DNA of 64,000 nucleotides from Diploptera punctata. Taxonomy: Eukaryota; Arthropoda; Insecta; Blattodea; Blaberidae. The notes beneath the pieces were generated by a model. The model saw nothing but the letters and a program-made list of their open reading frames with translations. It did not search any database and was not told the origin of the DNA. The DNA lies in contig JASPKZ010007283.1 of NCBI GenBank assembly GCA_030220185.1, positions 1,852,001-1,916,000 of the forward strand, read 5' to 3'. Positions within the stretch are counted from its first letter, which is position 1. Every line of letters starts with the position of its first letter. Below, one piece after another: positions 21,363 through 31,594 of this stretch. Both the position numbers and the translations under genes were made by a program.

Positions 21363-21825
21363 TCGGATTTACTATTGAGCCGCGATCCTATCTTTTTATA
21401 ACATTGAGTTTGAAAGTTTTGAGTGACTATCTCAACATTCCTTTGCCAGGGCCCATAGAAGGCAAAGATTAACCCACCTTTCCTTTGTAATTTACTTAAC
21501 ATATAATACTGAGTTCTAAACAGTATTATAATCGTGGGAACTAGAAGGAAAAAGGGGATTAGCTTGGCTTGAGAAAGCTTTAGAATATAAATCAATATGA
21601 AACAGCAAATATCATGACTAGCTACACAATTAGTAAACATACGTTAACTAAAAACAACTTTTAATTAAAATCAGATCTTTAAATACAATTAATTTAACAA
21701 AAATTTATCTTCTTGACCATTATATAATTTGAAAGAAACAATATGCATGAAATAATATAAATTAACAAACTTGGTCATCAATAATTCCAGTTTTTTTGGA
21801 TTTAGAAAAAACAATAATAATAATT
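21363..21825. other. Spacer between minisatellite and tRNA-like array
   Basis: AT-rich sequence with no element recognised. The 103-codon minus-strand frame at 21329-21640 begins in the spacer, ends in the minisatellite, and has no supporting motif. Confidence 0.5.
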
Positions 21826-21890
21826 TTTTTTATTATTGATTTCGTACATCTCAATGATGGATAAATCATATTTGAAGAGAAAAATTATAC

Positions 21891-21963
21891 GCTCAGACCG
21901 GGACTTGAACCCGGGACCCTTCGTTCTCTAGACCAAGTGCTCTACCAACTGAGCTACCTGAGC
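21891..21963 (-). tRNA. tRNA-like gene, copy 1 (lysine-tRNA-like body, abnormal anticodon arm)
   Basis: 73 nt. Acceptor GCTCAGG pairs with TCTGAGC (one G-U), D arm is GCTC-AGTTGGTA-GAGC, variable loop GGGTC, T arm CCGGG-TTCAAGT-CCCGG. The anticodon arm between position 26 and the variable loop has 18 nt instead of 17. In this copy CCAAG is changed to CGAAG, weakening the stem. A T-run (TTTTTC) lies about 6 nt after the 3' end, a plausible pol III terminator. It could be a pseudogene or the head of a SINE-like unit. Confidence 0.5.
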
Positions 21964-22183
21964 AAGTACCGATCTAAACGCAAATCTTTCTCTATATACA
22001 TTGTAATTCCCATCCACCAAATGCTGTGAAGCCATGCTTCTATCTTGCAAATGGCGGCTCCTTTATTAAGAAGACATATTTGGGAATTATACATTACAGC
22101 CAGTACGGCTTTTTCCAAGTTTTTATTATTGATTTCGTACATCTCAATGATGGATAAATCATATTTGAAGAGAAAAATTATAC

Positions 22184-22256
22184 GCTCAGACCGGGACTTG
22201 AACCCGGGACCCTTGGTTCTCTAGACCAAGTGCTCTACCAACTGAGCTACCTGAGC
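22184..22256 (-). tRNA. tRNA-like gene, copy 2
   Basis: 73 nt with acceptor, D and T arms fully paired as in copy 1, and with the stem variant CCAAG that allows a strong anticodon stem (TTGGT with ACCAA, loop CTAGAGA). On that fold the anticodon would read AGA, with two nucleotides between the D and anticodon stems instead of one. The T-run after the 3' end is present. Confidence 0.5.
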
Positions 22257-22475
22257 AAGTACCGATCTAAACGCAAATCTTTCTCTATATACATTGTAAT
22301 TCCCATCCACCAAATGCTGTGAAGCCATGCTTCTATCTTGCAAATGGCGGCTCCTTTATTAAGAAGACATATTTGGGAATTATACATTACAGCCAGTACG
22401 GCTTTTTCCAAGTTTTTATTATTGATTTCGTACATCTCAATGATGGATAAATCATATTTGAAGAGAAAATTATAC

Positions 22476-22547
22476 GCTCAGACCGGGACTTGAACCCGGA
22501 CCCTTGGTTCTCTAGACCAAGTGCTCTACCAACTGAGCTACCTGAGC
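22476..22547 (-). tRNA. tRNA-like gene, copy 3, one base short in the T arm
   Basis: 72 nt; one G of the GGG in the T stem/variable region junction is missing compared with the other copies (plus strand reads acccggaccc). Likely non-functional, or folded with a 4-bp T stem. Otherwise identical to copy 2. Confidence 0.4.
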
Positions 22548-22766
22548 AAGTACCGATCTAAACGCAAATCTTTCTCTATATACATTGTAATTCCCATCCA
22601 CCAAATGCTGTGAAGCCATGCTTCTATCTTGCAAATGGCGGCTCCTTTATTAAGAAGACATATTTGGGAATTATACATTACAGCCAGTACGGCTTTTTCC
22701 AAGTTTTTATTATTGATTTCGTGCATCTCAATGATGGATAAATCATATTTGAAGAGAAAATTATAC

Positions 22767-22839
22767 GCTCAGACCGGGACTTGAACCCGGGACCCTTGGT
22801 TCTCTAGACCAAGTGCTCTACCAACTGAGCTACCTGAGC
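22767..22839 (-). tRNA. tRNA-like gene, copy 4, nearest to the inversion centre
   Basis: 73 nt, same sequence as copy 2. Its 5' end faces copy 5 across a 273-bp central spacer, so the two would be transcribed away from each other. Confidence 0.5.
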
Positions 22840-23112
22840 AAGTACCGATCTAAACGCAAATCTTTCTCTATATACATTGTAATTCCCATCCACCAAATGC
22901 TGTGAAGCCATGCTTCTATCTTGCAAATGGCGGCTCCTTTATTAAGAAGACATATTTGGGAATTATACATTACAGCCAGTACGGCTTTTTCCAAGTTTTT
23001 ATTATTGATTTCGTACATTTATCCATCATTGAGATGAAGCATGGCTTCACAGCATTTGGTGGATGGGAATTACAATGTATATAGAGAAAGATTTGCGTTT
23101 AGATCGGTACTT

Positions 23113-23185
23113 GCTCAGGTAGCTCAGTGGGTAGAGCACTTGGTCTAGAGAACCAAGGGTCCCGGGTTCAAGTCCAGGTCTGAGC
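23113..23185 (+). tRNA. tRNA-like gene, copy 5, most mutated of the array
   Basis: 73 nt, plus strand. The D loop has AGTGGGTA instead of AGTTGGTA, and the T stem has CCAGG instead of CCCGG, giving a mismatch. The anticodon arm is as in copies 2-4. Confidence 0.4.
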
Positions 23186-23405
23186 GTATAATTTTTCTCT
23201 TCAAATATGATTTATCCATCATTGAGATGTACGAAATCAATAATAAAAACTTGGAAAAAGCCGTACTGGCTGTAATTTATAATTCCCATATATGTCTTCT
23301 TAATAAAGGAGCCGCCATTTGCAAGATAGAAACATGGCTTCACAGCATTTGGTGGATGGGAATTACAATGTATATAGAGAAAGATTTGCGTTTAGATCGG
23401 TACTT

Positions 23406-23478
23406 GCTCAGGTAGCTCAGTTGGTAGAGCACTTGGTCTAGAGAACCAAGGGTCCCGGGTTCAAGTCCCGGTCTGAGC
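23406..23478 (+). tRNA. tRNA-like gene, copy 6
   Basis: 73 nt, plus strand, identical in body to copies 2 and 4, followed by GTATAATTTTTC, where the T-run could stop pol III. Confidence 0.5.
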
Positions 23479-23698
23479 GTATAATTTTTCTCTTCAAATA
23501 TGATTTATCCATCATTGAGATGTACGAAATCAATAATAAAAACTTGGAAAAAGCCGTACTGGCTGTAATGTATAATTCCCAAATATGTCTTCTTAATAAA
23601 GGAGCCGCCATTTGCAAGATAGAAGCATGGCTTCACAGCATTTGGTGGATGGGAATTACAATGTATATAGAGAAAGATTTGCGTTTAGATCGGTACTT

Positions 23699-23771
23699 GC
23701 TCAGGTAGCTCAGTTGGTAGAGCACTTGGTCTAGAGAACGAAGGGTCCCGGGTTCAAGTCCCGGTCTGAGC
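23699..23771 (+). tRNA. tRNA-like gene, copy 7, shares the variant of copy 1
   Basis: 73 nt, plus strand. It carries AACGAAGGG as does copy 1 at the opposite edge. The array ends about 20 bp downstream in an A-rich run followed by (ATA)n. Confidence 0.5.
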
Positions 23772-23899
23772 GTATAATTTTTCTCTTCAAACAAAAAAAA
23801 ATAATAATAATAATATTCAAGCATATATACACGCACTCTCCGGTCCAGCCGAGGGCTAGGGTCCACAGTCTGGTTGCCCTACCCTGGCTTGTGGGACTG

Positions 23900-24215
23900 A
23901 TCAAACAAAACAGCTCACTCGAGCTACAGTCGAACTGGCTACGACGATCCCAAAGTTGATGATGACTTTGATACTAGCTTGCACAGCTTGTTTGAGGCTT
24001 TCGATAAAGAGGGGAAATTGCGCAGTCACACACAGCGCAGAAGGAAAGGAGGGAAGGTACGTAGGAAAGAGGACAACGAAGACAGGAATTTGGCACTGTT
24101 CTATAACATCACTGTAGAGGGAAGACACTATGACGTAGTTGTTACGTACCGAGAAAGTGATTTCGGTATACTATCTTTTGAAACATCAAGCATATTTGAA
24201 GTTATAAATATTTAG
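23900..24215 (+). CDS. Uncharacterised ~104-codon open frame, possible host exon
   Basis: Open from just after a TGA near 23893 to TAG at 24213-24215. The readable part includes YDDPKVDDDFDTSLHSL, FEAFDKEGKLRSHTQRR, a basic run RRKGGKVRRKEDNEDR, then LALFYNITVEGRHYDVVV and TYRESDFGILSFETSS. The acidic-then-basic composition followed by a hydrophobic beta-like segment looks more protein-like than most chance frames here. There is no ATG in frame, so if real it would be an internal or last exon. I do not recognise the family. It could also be a transposon remnant. Confidence 0.3.
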
Positions 24216-25562
24216 AATAACATATCGCGAGTTAATAAGTATCCAACCTGATAATACATTATAAAGAGTGATCAGCTATGTTGAGATCAACACCTTTGAT
24301 AGTGTTTAATTAATTGTAACGTGTCTCATAATTTCTAATGTGCATCGTTGATAATAAATAAGTGTTACGACAATTCGTCTTGCATAGTCTTATGCCCGCC
24401 AGATGTGCTTGCTTATCTCAGAGAAAAGGACCTCAAGTTTTACCATCACCGGAGTACCGAGCAAACCCAAATACCTCAAACAACGAGGAATCCTACATTA
24501 TCACGGCGCCCAACAATCCTTTTTTGACATATAACCCAAAATCAAGTAGCCTTACCTCTCCGATATATACTTCGGTTTGTTTTAATAGCGAAGTTGAGTT
24601 GTGAAACATAGAAAGTTGAGACAGCAAAAGCGATTTTTAAATTTGAATTTCAAAAGCCAATGGTTTCTAAGCACTCACTGTACCTGAAAACCTGTACAAA
24701 TTGTAATAGAAAAACTGTTGCGGGGTTTAGAATTCTATCATTCAAAAACAAAACATTCGCTTTTATTATCCAACACAGCGGAACATTGACCTGTTTCATT
24801 TGTGGATTATTTTCGAACTAATGCATGTCATCCCGCAAACACTCGCTCCACGTCAGTCTGTGGCGTCGAGTACTGCAGTGCAATGCCCTAAAGTAAGCTG
24901 GGTAAGTGCTTCATTTGTTATTTGTTTCTGACTATACATGGTATCTACGTCAGAGCGACGCAGTGACACTGCTGCTATGAGTGGAGGTAACCGTTCCGCT
25001 GTTCCGTATAATATGTAATAGACATTTCGTCTTACTGTTACGTTGTCTCGGAGGAGATCCTGACATTTATCAGTTAACTCATTCGGGGAGGTTCTGCGTG
25101 TTCTTGAGGATTAAAAAGTATGTATGTGATCCATAGTTAAAGTCCCTCTCTCGACATGTAGTGTTGTCACTATAAGGGCCAGGTGGTATGTGACACGTAA
25201 AAGTACCTAATAGGTGAGAGGTTAAACTGCGTTTACGGAATGGAATAACTCTGTTAAATTTTATTGCAATATACAAAACCTCAGAACGAAAATAAGTTTA
25301 TTGCAATAGTATAAACTTGTATACAAGAGGACATACGTAAATTAAACCATTACAACATGATTATTTGAGGATGTTATTTCTCTGTTCAACTAGCCTCGAG
25401 CGAGACAGGGCAGTTGCTTTCTCAACAAAGATTTCTATTGAACTATCGCCCATTCACTCTATACAACTTCAAGTTCCAAATTGTACTCTTTAGTTTGCGT
25501 TGGGTATTGTAATGTTAAATTGTAATGGGTATGGACTGTGAAATTAGGTACAAAGTATTAAC

Positions 25563-25593
<31 letters not shown>

Positions 25594-26135
25594 TAATTAA
25601 ATTAAATCTTATGTAATATAATAATACTCTATAATATAATAATATGAATAATAACATTATTAATTTACTTTAACTGACACAGTTAAACCCATAAACTCTT
25701 CTCTTACATTACACCTATGAAAAATATTATCTACAAAGAATATATAAGATTATATCATCACCATCATCAATGCAAGTGTTAGGTTAAATGGTCGTTCATG
25801 GTCTCAAAGAGAAATTTTGAATCCAGCGCTTTCTTGGACGCTCCAAAGATCTTTCGTGTTGTGAATTGTAAGGAAGTATAGCTTTTGGAATTCTGTGAGA
25901 CGACATTTGTTGGAGATGAGCTTTCCAGTTGTTCTGGTAATTTTGTGTATAGGCCTAATAGAGAATAGGTTCTACACCCAACCTCTATAGTAAAACATCG
26001 GATGAATCAGACAGATTAATCTGTTGAGACATTCGCGAGATTAAAAACACGACATGGAAGATAGAAATATTTTAAGATGATAACATATAATAAATAATTA
26101 TAAGTAAATATATATATATATATATACCTAGTTAA
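24216..26135. other. Unassigned region with minor repeats
   Basis: It contains an R9-like repeat at 25140-25250, an (AAT)n run at 25562-25592, and a donor-like CTGG|GTAAGTG at 24898-24908. The 80-codon frame at 24362-24604 has no motif I recognise. A 'atcatcaccatcatcaatgcaa' low-complexity patch lies near 25755. I see no TIRs or tRNA boxes. Confidence 0.4.
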
Positions 26136-26139
26136 GGTA

Positions 26140-26470
26140 GAGATTAAATTCCTTGTTTCTGGTCCCAAGGGTCGCCGTTCAAACCCTGCCATGGCCAATG
26201 GATGTTTTTTTTGGATAGGAAAAATCCAAGGGACAAGTCCTTCGGGAGAAATTTCAAGCCATGGTCCGGAGTCTGAAGATTTTCGGGATCATAAAACAAC
26301 TTGAAACTTAATTTAGTTTCTCTGAGCAAAATTTAACTTGCCTCTCCCATCCCAAGTAATAACTTAGATCTCTACTCGATATCTATTTGAGGCGATGTGC
26401 TAACCATATGTCACTCTCTAGCATATGTAAGAAAATAAGAGTAACAAAATTAGTTTGGTTAAGTATTTCC
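26140..26470 (+). mobile_element. tRNA-derived SINE, family S4, degenerate copy
   Basis: A B-box-like GCCGTTCAAACCCTGCC at 26173-26189 is followed by the family body: 'aaaaatccaagggacaagtccttcgggag', 'agccatggtccggagtctgaagattttcggg', and the tail 'gtgctaaccatatgtcact ... gtaacaaaattag.ttggtt'. The body words match the copies at 28980-29192 (reverse), 35065-35255 (reverse) and 40615-40930. The tRNA 5' half is eroded. Confidence 0.65.
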
Positions 26471-26844
26471 CAATAGGATACATCATTGTCTCCACGTGAG
26501 AACGTACGGAAATGGAATACACTAGTAAATGTTTGTACAAATTAAACTTAAATTAAAATTAATTACAAAAGAAATAGGTTTATAATTTATTTTAAATAAT
26601 GCTAATGTCAATAATGATGAATTCCAGTACCTTGTAATGGATACCAAAACAAATGTGTGTCTCTGGTTCTATTTCTCTGACATTATTATAATTTTTGCGT
26701 TAATTACGAAAATTTTGATTGAAAAAAGTATATGTAGTTTTTATATATCTGAAACAACTATTTTTTGAACAATTGAAGTTTCATCATTAGACATTGGCGT
26801 ATATTTTCTCATCTTCTATGATGAATAAGTGTCCACAATACAGT

Positions 26845-27300
26845 GTTTCTCCTTCAACCCAAAGTGATTTGTCGCCAGAGATTCCAGTCTAAAGCATCTT
26901 CTTCCCTCAAATTTCTAGCTTCCATACTTCTCTTCACTGCATCCATCCATCGTTCTCTAGGCCCCTATCTTCCACTTCTTCCATTAGCTTTCCAATTAAG
27001 GATCTTCTTTGGTATTCTCTCTTCTTCCATTCTTATGTGGTGTCCATACCATTTCAAAAGTTTTTCTTCATTTTTCGTAATTTTTTTTTTTTCGAGTTAC
27101 ATACTTTCACTTATTGCTCTGTTTCAGACCTTATCCTTTCTTGAAATTCTTGTCGATCGCCTCCAAAAATCCATTTCTACTGCTAACAGCTTGTTTTCTA
27201 CTTACTGTCCAGGTTTCGGACCCATATAATAAAATGCTTTGTAATAGAACTTGAAATATAGTGATATGTCTCAACCTCTTTATTTGTTGGAAACTCGTCT
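26845..27300 (-). mobile_element. C-terminal fragment of an RTE-type element
   Basis: On the minus strand the frame at 27300-27131 reads IFQVLLQSILLYGSETWTVSRKQ, the thumb-domain block of RTE-type reverse transcriptases. Below that, in shifting frames, come a 'NGMDTT.EWKKREYQRR' block and 'DRGLENDGWMQ..VWKLEI', matching the usual 'GRR..GRP...W.D.v.....' C-terminus. Frame shifts and stops are present. Confidence 0.65.
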
Positions 27301-27629
27301 TTTGTTTGATAATGTAACATGTGCAGGGAAGTGAAGTAGTATTTGCTACAGACATTGTATCTGATGTCTGGTAATTACTTCGCCCTGACGACACGGTAGT
27401 GGTTACTAATTCCAATATCGTAATTACCATTCCGCAAGGATGTCTCGTTATTTTTAATCTGCAGTAAAACTTCTTGATTGTTACCATTAATGTACTTGTA
27501 CCGAAAGAATTTAAAATAAATACACACGTAAAAATGTTAAGTGCGTTCAGATTTTCTCGTGAAGTTTTAAATAAAACTAATTATATGCTCTAGCAGTATT
27601 ATTGTTGTATCTACAATATTTGAAGTTGG

Positions 27630-27837
27630 GTATGGACACTTTTTGGAAGAAAACCAGAGAGAAAGCTCCCAGTTGTTAAGCCAAGAATAAGTTTGAAGAA
27701 TAATATTGGTCATGGTTTGAGGGAAGTGGATTATAAGGAGATGATTGGAAAACATTTGCTCAGGATAGGGATGTTGGAGAGGTTATGTCCGTGCGGCCAT
27801 GAACGTATGGCTTTGGTAGTGTCAGTGAGTTAGTTGG
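27630..27837 (+). mobile_element. Family A 3' fragment
   Basis: Begins at 'gtatggacactttttggaag' and follows family A through the GKPEGK/GRPR block, 'ggtttgagggaagtggatta', 'gctcaggatagggatg', and 'gcggccatgaacgtatggctttggtagtgtcagtgag'. It is 5'-truncated to about 200 bp. Confidence 0.8.
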
Positions 27838-28379
27838 TTATAATATTTCAATGTGAGATATTACTGAATTGAAACATTTAAAGATTATATATTTTATGTA
27901 CATGTTTAAAAAAAATGTTTTTGAAGGACTAGACCTATGTTACTAATTATTGTACAGGAGTTTCCTCTTACAGTGAGTAAAGTAAAAGTCAAATTTATAA
28001 ATTAATTCATATTTAATGGTTTAATAGAATTTAAAAAATCGCTCTATCAGCCGCAACGAAATTTATTATGAGCAATTTCAATCAAACTTGATACACATAT
28101 GAATGACAGTTGTGAAAAGAGACTCGTACGAGTAGCACTCATGAAGGATACAATGATAATAAAAAATACTGATATTAGTGTTTTCAGGGCCTCTAAATCT
28201 AATTGTTAACAATCTCGATGAAATGTTAACTAATGTTTGACACCTATAAGTAATGATGAGTGGGCGAGAATTTTGGAAAAATAATTGGAGATTATATGCC
28301 AGGTATGACGTACATAAACTAAAAAATATATATATTGCAACAATATGCGATTATTTTTACATTATCGAGTGTAGTCCGA

Positions 28380-28765
28380 AGACTATGGAGTGAAAACCTG
28401 GAAACTGAATAAAGAAATTGCTTCATTGATTATTAGCACAAGCATTTCTTACAACGTTCAGCCAGACATTCTCAAACTAGTCAGTCTAAGAAATGAAGTA
28501 ATCAGAAACTTTGTCAATACAGAAATATCAAAGATGGATTTTGTAAAATATAAACATTTGTAATGGTGTGGACATGTAAAACGAAGATGATGAAAGATTA
28601 CCAAGAAGAGCTTTTTTATTGTATTCCAGCGGGAAGGAGAGGTAGAGGTAGATAAAAAATAATACTAATGGCTGCAAGAGATAAAAAAAAGTGATGAATG
28701 AGAAACAATTGCAAGATCGGGTCTGGGAACAAAAAGGATTTGGAGGAGAATTATAAGAATGTAGA
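28380..28765 (+). mobile_element. C-terminal fragment of an RTE-like element
   Basis: Frames contain WCGHVKR near 28565, a 'rlpkk.f' block and 'REGEVEVDKK', then the 'vmnerqlqdr.We....W' type ending near 28690-28740. This is the arginine-rich C-terminal region shared by RTE-like reverse transcriptases, here with several stops. The family is not clearly A, B or C. Confidence 0.5.
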
Positions 28766-28779
28766 ACATTACCACAGGA

Positions 28780-28895
28780 AGATATGATATTCTCTCTTGT
28801 AAGCCCTTGTTTCCCCTCAACGAGATTTAGGCGCTCTCCCCCTACAGGGAAGAAATTGAACCATACCAATTTAGTTACACTTGTTTTCGTATAGA
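28780..28895 (-). repeat. Dispersed repeat R8, copy 1
   Basis: Reverse complement of 47660-47765: both contain 'gtgtaactaaattggtatgg/agtatggt', 'tcttccctgtaggg.gagagcgcctaaatctc' and 'gggaaacaagggctta'. The repeat is about 110 bp and its class is not known. Confidence 0.6.
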
Positions 28896-28979
28896 CGTCA
28901 TTGGAGTGGAACGTGGTCAGCGTTCCGCCTCATACTGACATCTAGGAAACCAAGATAGTACTAGGACGGGAAAATTCGG

Positions 28980-29192
28980 TAAATTTTGATTAGAGACCTT
29001 TTTATTCAGGCTTAAGGATCTATTAGGAGCCTTAAAATCTTCAGACTCGGAACCTACGGCTTAAATCCCCTCCCGGAGGACTTGCTCTTGGATTTTTCCA
29101 TCCTAAAAAATCCATCGACCCCGACCAGGTTCGTACCTCCGATCATCGGGACTAGAGGCAAGGATCTTAACCACTAATCCATCGCGGCCATA
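28980..29192 (-). mobile_element. tRNA-derived SINE, family S4
   Basis: On the minus strand the head reads GATGGATTAGTGGTTAAG (A box region) and, ~35 nt on, GGTACGAACCTGG (degenerate B box). The body continues 'gtcgatggatttttta', 'aagagcaagtcctccgggag', 'gattttaaggctcc'. This is the copy with the best preserved tRNA-like head of the family. Confidence 0.75.
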
Positions 29193-29528
29193 ATAAATAT
29201 ATTTATATATTATGTGTTTAAATACATTCTGAGTATACCTGAAAATAGAATGATATATCAAAGTAACATAATATAAATCAAAATGTCGTTGGAAATTGCC
29301 TACTACCTTTGCTAAAAACAGAATAGTAATGAAAAACACGCTATCAAGAAATGAAGATCGCTAAGTAACTAATCTAATGAAACCTACCAAATGTAATTTA
29401 AGCTACCTTCGAAACTGCGTTATGTAATCAATCTCACTTATTCTTAGCTAACGTACATAATAGAAGGAACCAAAGCTAATAAACATGTTGGTAATTGATT
29501 GTAGCTGAAAAGTGAATGAACAATTGAC

Positions 29529-29974
29529 AATCAGGATATTAATACTAGTGAAATTCATATCAAATTCCGTTGAGGTGAAGTCATATGATGGAAGTTAAAA
29601 ATTAAATTGTACCTGCAGGTAGGTGCCGTCGTCCTCAACTTTGTTCAAAATATTGTATATAAAATTAACTGGAGCTCTTTCGGAAGTTGCCATCCATCTT
29701 CTGCATGTTGAGTTTCTGTTACTTGTTGTGTACGGTGATGTATACTCCAACTGTTTTTAGCAGCAACTGACTTGTTTTTGCTACAAACAGTTGGAGTATA
29801 CATCACCGTACACAACAACAAAAAGTAACGGAAACGCAACCTGCAGAAGATGGAAGGTAACTTCCGAAAGAGCTTCAGTTAATTTTATATACAATATATT
29901 AACAAAGTTGAGGACGACGGCACCTACGAACAGATAAAATTTAATTTTTAACTTTCATCATAATCAGGATATTA
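29529..29974. mobile_element. Foldback (large inverted repeat) element with 13-bp flanking repeat
   Basis: Arms 29585-29763 and 29783-29961 are near-perfect reverse complements separated by about 20 nt. A 32-bp stretch is exact (29725-29756 with 29785-29816). The word aatcaggatatta occurs at 29529-29541 and again at 29962-29974, directly abutting the right arm, and may be a target duplication. If so, the element also has a 43-bp unpaired left extension. Any transcript through it would fold into a ~175-bp hairpin. There is no coding frame. Alternatives are a MITE of unknown superfamily or an inverted duplication formed during repair. Confidence 0.75.
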
Positions 29975-29999
29975 GCAAGTATCGTATTCGTATAACTAT

Positions 30000-30530
30000 C
30001 GGTCACTATTGATATAGTCAGTTACAAGATCCACAGATCGACAAATGGCATAAAATATTCGAAATAAAGATTGGCAAGAACTTAACTAATGTAACCTACT
30101 AAAGTAATCTAATCTACTTGATTTATTTTAACTTACATGATATAACATAACTAATCTAAATTAATAGACATGTTGGCAATAGCAAAAGCACGAAAGAACT
30201 ATTTAGCAATAATGTGGCTACCATGAATGTTTTTCGATATATATTCGATAATTAACGATAATATATAGCGGTCCGCTACAGGGATCACAGACCTCATACC
30301 TACCATAGAATTGCCAAATGAATTGTCAAAAGTTACCGAGATCCGAGACGAGTTTAAAATCCAAAGTTTTTCCGGTTGTTAATATGATTGGCGGCAAGAA
30401 CATCACGAAAAATAATAACTTTGAAAAATTAACTTCTCTAATGAGTATAATTTATACAACATAATTAGTTAGACAAGGATGCAGTATTTGATATTGCTAT
30501 TAAGTTTGTATTTTCTGTAACAATATATAG
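30000..30530. other. Unassigned AT-rich stretch
   Basis: No coding frame, tRNA box or repeat recognised. Confidence 0.5.
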
Positions 30531-30539
30531 AAACAATCC

Positions 30540-31590
30540 TCAGATACAATACTTCGGCTTGGAAGAAGACTGTCATAACTCAAAATTTACAAATTTTCAG
30601 AGTAAGCTTTTAAACATTTTACTTGATAAAAGGGCCTCAGATCTCGGTGATATGAAATAATTAGAAACCATAATCGGTACAGGTGGCTTACGGACAATTT
30701 AAGCTGCATTGCAAATCTACAATTTTGTACTTTAGTACAAATTCAACCCTATTTTACCCCTTTTTTCAAAGATGTGACAGTCTTGCTCAAAATATTTTTT
30801 TTATATTTTTGACTATGTTTTTAGAGAACTAAGTGAGAAATAAATTTAAAGATACACAATTAAGACTTTATACTTTTGTCAGAACAACTACATATACTCA
30901 ATCGTAATTTTTATAAAACACAATAATGTCAATAACGGCATTTTCATCTACCATGAATACAAAATGACAACCTTATTTTAAGTAAACAAAAACTTTGCGA
31001 GAACAACATTATCATACATTATACATTTTTATAAAACTCATAATATCATCGGGAAGAACTTTTTAACTATCAAGATGAGTATTCCATTCTTCTTTGCTTC
31101 TGAAATGGGTAATTTCTGTTTATAAGCTCTATTTAGTTAATAAATTTAAAGTCTGTTTTCTGGAGTCTTGAGTTCACAATGTTTACAGTATAGAATTCCT
31201 CCTGAAGATAAGAATTTTATAGAAGATTTTTCAACCTGATTCTTCATCATCATGCACATTTTCATGTCTGTGATTTTAACTACTTCACCTGCAGATTTTT
31301 TAATATATTATTGACGCTCATCTCTATGACAAGTTCTTGTTTAAGTCGGCAACAGTAGAGACACAACTGACATGTGACACTCTTGCTCAGAATAAAGTTG
31401 TCGACTTGTCAAAAACACATACCGTCACTTCCCTCATTTAGGAGGCACAGTAAGAATTACAACTTGTAATTCTCTTCCACATAAAAATATAGACAAATTG
31501 CAGTCGTTTCATTGTGAAAACATAAAAATGAATTATTTTGAGTTGTGACCGTCTTCTTCCAAACCGACGAATAGTTCCAATGGGTCTATA
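30540..31590. repeat. ~1-kb AT-rich segment bounded by a short inverted repeat
   Basis: 'cttggaagaagactgtca.aactcaaaat' at 30558-30590 is the reverse complement, with few changes, of 31535-31570. Inside, 'gtgaca.tcttgctca.aata' appears at 30775 and 31375. The segment has no coding frame and no visible target duplication. It could be an eroded DNA transposon or repeated fragments of one element. Confidence 0.35.
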
Positions 31591-31594
31591 TATT

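Larger units (their letters stand above)
21826..23790. repeat. Palindromic array of seven ~292-bp units each with a tRNA-like gene
   Basis: Four units run on the minus strand (tRNA-like starts spaced 293, 292 and 291 bp) and three on the plus strand (293 and 293 bp). The head-to-head junction lies at about 23017/23018, followed by ~18 bp of plus unit and then an internal loss of roughly 115 bp (23035/23036). All transcription from the internal promoters would diverge from the centre. Units are nearly identical, including a 62-codon open frame beginning MYEINNKNLEKAV that ends in the tRNA-like body. The outermost copies on both sides (1 and 7) share a variant (AACGAAGGG instead of AACCAAGGG), which suggests an inverted duplication of an existing tandem array. 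Confidence 0.9.

Noticed and set aside
19960..21365. CRISPR-like array
   Set aside because: Units are contiguous with no spacers, and the surrounding DNA is clearly animal.
20144..21401. Long proteins made of repeated MKTYIPATQVPSSI or NTTGDLCCRDVSLH units
   Set aside because: The frames are open only because the unit length is a multiple of three and lacks stops. They are on both strands, broken at three C-run length changes, and have no start context or flanking coding sequence.
21954..23708. Repeated 62-codon frame MYEINNKNLEKAV...
   Set aside because: Present in every array unit only because the units are nearly identical, ends inside the tRNA-like body, and lacks coding features; sequence identity by recent amplification explains it.
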